Source: Erythrobacter sp.
GTDB lineage: Bacteria > Pseudomonadota > Alphaproteobacteria > Sphingomonadales > Sphingomonadaceae
DNA length: 7,963 nucleotides
NCBI GenBank assembly: GCA_013214365.1
Contig: JABSPI010000083.1
Span: 1-7,963, forward strand
Direction of reading: 5' to 3'
The notes under the pieces are model-generated. The model searched no databases. It was not told the origin of the DNA and saw only the letters and a program-made list of their open reading frames with translations. Position numbers and translations under genes: made by a program. Within the stretch, counting starts at the first letter, position 1, and every line of letters begins with the position of its first letter. Below, piece by piece: positions 6,308 to 7,963 of the stretch.

Positions 6308-7963
6308 CTAGGGTTTTATACTGCCAAACGCCGCTGCAACAGTGTTATTGGGTTCTTTTCCGTGGAGATCGGCCGGGAAGGCGGGATGATCTTCGGGTCG
6401 CCAGGGGGCTGTAGGCGTGTGATAGCCATGACACATCGCACAGCCTGATGGGACGATTTCCTCCGTCTTGACGGCGGTCTCGCCCAAATGGCAATCGCGG
6501 CAGCTCTCCAGATCGGGGATCAATAGATCGGTCGCCGCATTTGATTGCGAGGTCGCGTGGCAATCAGCGCATTCGGCCACATCGTCGCCGTGGGCACTAT
6601 GATTGAAAGCCCCCTTCATCAAAAACCGGTCAGGCAGATTAACAGGGGTCAGGTCGCGCCGCCCATTAGTAGTGGTGGGGATGTGGCATTCGCCGCATAC
6701 GCCGGTTTCTTCGAGCGCGCGATTGATCGCAATATAGTCGCTCACCGGACGGCCGAAATTGGTGTAATAGCGCCCGCCTCGGGCGAATTGCCCTGGTCGT
6801 CCGCGTCCAGCCGCGAGTTCCATACGGCCACCGCGATCCATCGCTGCCAACTCCGCCATCAAAGTGTCCACATCGCCGTGGCTAAGCGAGCGAAACTGCC
6901 CCCCGGTCCGCTCAAAAACGAGGCTGTGGCAGCTCTCGCAGGCGTCTTCCATCACCACCGGCTTGTAGTCGCCCAGATCCTGCACCCGTTTCTCGCTCAG
7001 ACCGACACTGGCGAGTTTTGTGCGTTCAATATCGCTCCATTTCACATCGCCCAGCAATGCGATCGCATCATCCGATAGCCCACCCGTAATCATCGCCTCG
7101 CGTTCTTTGGAGGACCATTGGGTGTGGCAATCGCTGCATTCGAGCGGCTTGCCATATTGCTTGAGGCTGATCGCCATGCGCGCCACGCCGCCTTGTATAT
7201 CCATATGGTCGTCATGCGGGAATTTAAGCCCGCTTTGTTCGACCGGCTTGTCGTCCAGCGATATGCGCGCGGGGCCATCGGCGAAATGTGCGGTGTAAAT
7301 AGACGGCCGAAATTGGGGATGCTTTTCGCCAAAATCGGCTGCATTGCCAAATTGCGGGCGCGTTATTCTGGTGTCGAGTTGGTCGTGGCAATCGGCACAA
7401 AATTGTTCATTTGATCCGGCAAAACGCACCTTGCCCTCATGCTCGATATGGCACGACACGCAGCCCAGCGGCCCTTCCTTGCCAAGTGTCTCCGCAATCG
7501 ACCACTGGATCGCATCGCCAGCGCTGAGCGGGGCCATGCCTTCTTGAAGCCGGTCCATCTTGGCATGCTCGCCGAGCTCTTCGTGGCATGAGATACAGGT
7601 CTCATCCTGCACCGAGACAAAGGGCGTGACGTGGCATGCCTCGCAATTGCCTTCGAGATCGTGGTGCAACATGCTCAGCTCGCCCGTGCTCCACGATGCA
7701 TCCATCAATACCTGCCCCTGATCGAGATTGTTCGGATCATTCTCTACCGGAGAGCGGATAAGGTGACTGACAATCGGCACACTCAACAGCAGGATCAAAA
7801 TGCTTGCGGCAAACGCCCATGCCATGCCGCGCTTGCTGGGCAGGGCGCCGGCAAGCCCGAAGCGCGCAGCGGGGTCCTTTAAAGCCGCGGCTTTTTTCGA
7901 CTGCGAGATGATGATCTGGATCGGTGCCTTGGCGCCTGCAATGCTCTTTTCAGAGCCGTCATC
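6308..7963 (-). CDS. Membrane-anchored decaheme cytochrome c (c3/c7-like), 5' end beyond window
   Basis: The frame is open from the window edge to the TAG at 6308, giving at least 551 residues. An ATG at 7825 would give 505 residues, but it lacks a Shine-Dalgarno, and the 46 codons before it are open with coding-like codon use, so the true start probably lies outside. Numbering from that Met, a transmembrane helix spans about residues 2-23 (MAWAFAASILILLLSVPIV), preceded by basic SKRG. Ten CXXCH sites follow, at residues 61, 77, 122, 143, 230, 296, 377, 419, 442 and 462. Motifs such as FPHDDH (202-207) and FNHSAH (407-412) are the F-x-H-x-x-H distal-ligand signature of c3/c7-like cytochromes. 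The topology implied is a cytosolic N-terminus, one helix, and a periplasmic ten-heme domain. From memory, related sphingomonad proteins carry an FHA-like domain in front; that part is not visible here. Probable role: periplasmic electron relay. Confidence 0.9.
   Translation of the reverse strand, partial: DDGSEKSIAGAKAPIQIIISQSKKAAALKDPAARFGLAGALPSKRGMAWAFAASILILLLSVPIVSHLIRSPVENDPNNLDQGQVLMDASWSTGELSMLHHDLEGNCEACHVTPFVSVQDETCISCHEELGEHAKMDRLQEGMAPLSAGDAIQWSIAETLGKEGPLGCVSCHIEHEGKVRFAGSNEQFCADCHDQLDTRITRPQFGNAADFGEKHPQFRPSIYTAHFADGPARISLDDKPVEQSGLKFPHDDHMDIQGGVARMAISLKQYGKPLECSDCHTQWSSKEREAMITGGLSDDAIALLGDVKWSDIERTKLASVGLSEKRVQDLGDYKPVVMEDACESCHSLVFERTGGQFRSLSHGDVDTLMAELAAMDRGGRMELAAGRGRPGQFARGGRYYTNFGRPVSDYIAINRALEETGVCGECHIPTTTNGRRDLTPVNLPDRFLMKGAFNHSAHGDDVAECADCHATSQSNAATDLLIPDLESCRDCHLGETAVKTEEIVPSGCAMCHGYHTPTAPWRPEDHPAFPADLHGKEPNNTVAAAFGSIKP
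6428..7645 (-). other. Ten-heme region of the anchored cytochrome (10 CXXCH motifs)
   Basis: In order from the N-terminus the motifs are CEACH (7631-7645), CISCH (7583-7597), CVSCH (7448-7462), CADCH (7385-7399), CSDCH (7124-7138), CESCH (6926-6940), CGECH (6683-6697), CADCH (6557-6571), CRDCH (6488-6502) and CAMCH (6428-6442). The first four and last three form tight groups; the middle three are spaced 66-87 residues apart. An Arg/Gly-rich stretch lies between hemes 6 and 7. Confidence 0.95.
7756..7825 (-). other. Transmembrane helix / signal-anchor of the decaheme cytochrome
   Basis: About 22 mostly hydrophobic residues (AWAFAASILILLLSVPIV and onward) are flanked upstream by Lys/Arg and followed by an acidic, polar stretch. 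By the positive-inside rule this places the upstream part in the cytosol and the hemes in the periplasm. No good signal-peptidase site is apparent after it, so it is more likely an anchor than a cleaved signal. Confidence 0.75.

Noticed and set aside
6545..7078. Plus-strand open frame of 177 codons opposite the anchored cytochrome
   Set aside because: It is antisense to a stretch holding four CXXCH motifs in the minus frame and has no domain of its own.
7823..7825. ATG at 7825 as the true start of the anchored cytochrome
   Set aside because: No Shine-Dalgarno precedes it, and the frame continues open with normal codon use to the window edge. Not excluded, but judged less likely.
1..7963. tRNA, rRNA, CRISPR array, insertion sequence or prophage signs
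   Set aside because: No cloverleaf, tandem direct repeats with spacers, terminal inverted repeats or transposase/integrase motifs were seen on either strand.

Overview
The window reads as a chromosomal piece of a Gram-negative alphaproteobacterium. GC-rich but not extreme codon use, an outer-membrane beta-barrel ending in an aromatic residue, and exported c-type cytochromes all fit. The style of the proteins suggests Sphingomonadales (Erythrobacter/Novosphingobium-like), but that placement is inference, since no rRNA or marker gene is present. The window is almost entirely coding, and the longest gap without a gene is the 91 bp between the convergent operons.

Left half, plus strand (3-5332): the 3' end of an outer-membrane beta-barrel gene overlaps by one base (TGATG) the start of a very large secreted cytochrome of 1543 residues. 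That protein has a signal peptide, ten CXXCH heme-c motifs spread over residues 74-978, a Gly/Ser/Asp/Asn-rich linker between hemes 4 and 5, and a C-terminal beta-propeller made of about six LVIVD-type repeats. A barrel plus an exported multiheme cytochrome is the arrangement of a porin-cytochrome electron conduit across the outer membrane.

Right half, minus strand (7963 down to 5424): a second decaheme cytochrome, of the c3/c7-like type with F-x-H-x-x-H distal-ligand motifs, has one transmembrane helix and an N-terminal part that runs off the window. Its stop is 23 bp ahead of a class III metallophosphoesterase (Icc/CpdA-like) with a GTG start and a strong Shine-Dalgarno. These two are probably one operon, convergent with the barrel-cytochrome pair.

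Working model (inference): the membrane-anchored decaheme protein carries electrons through the periplasm from or to the inner membrane. The large heme-propeller protein, with its barrel partner, handles transfer at or across the outer membrane. Twenty heme-attachment sites lie in about 6.7 kb. The electron donor or acceptor, the direction of flow and the role of the phosphoesterase cannot be read from the sequence.
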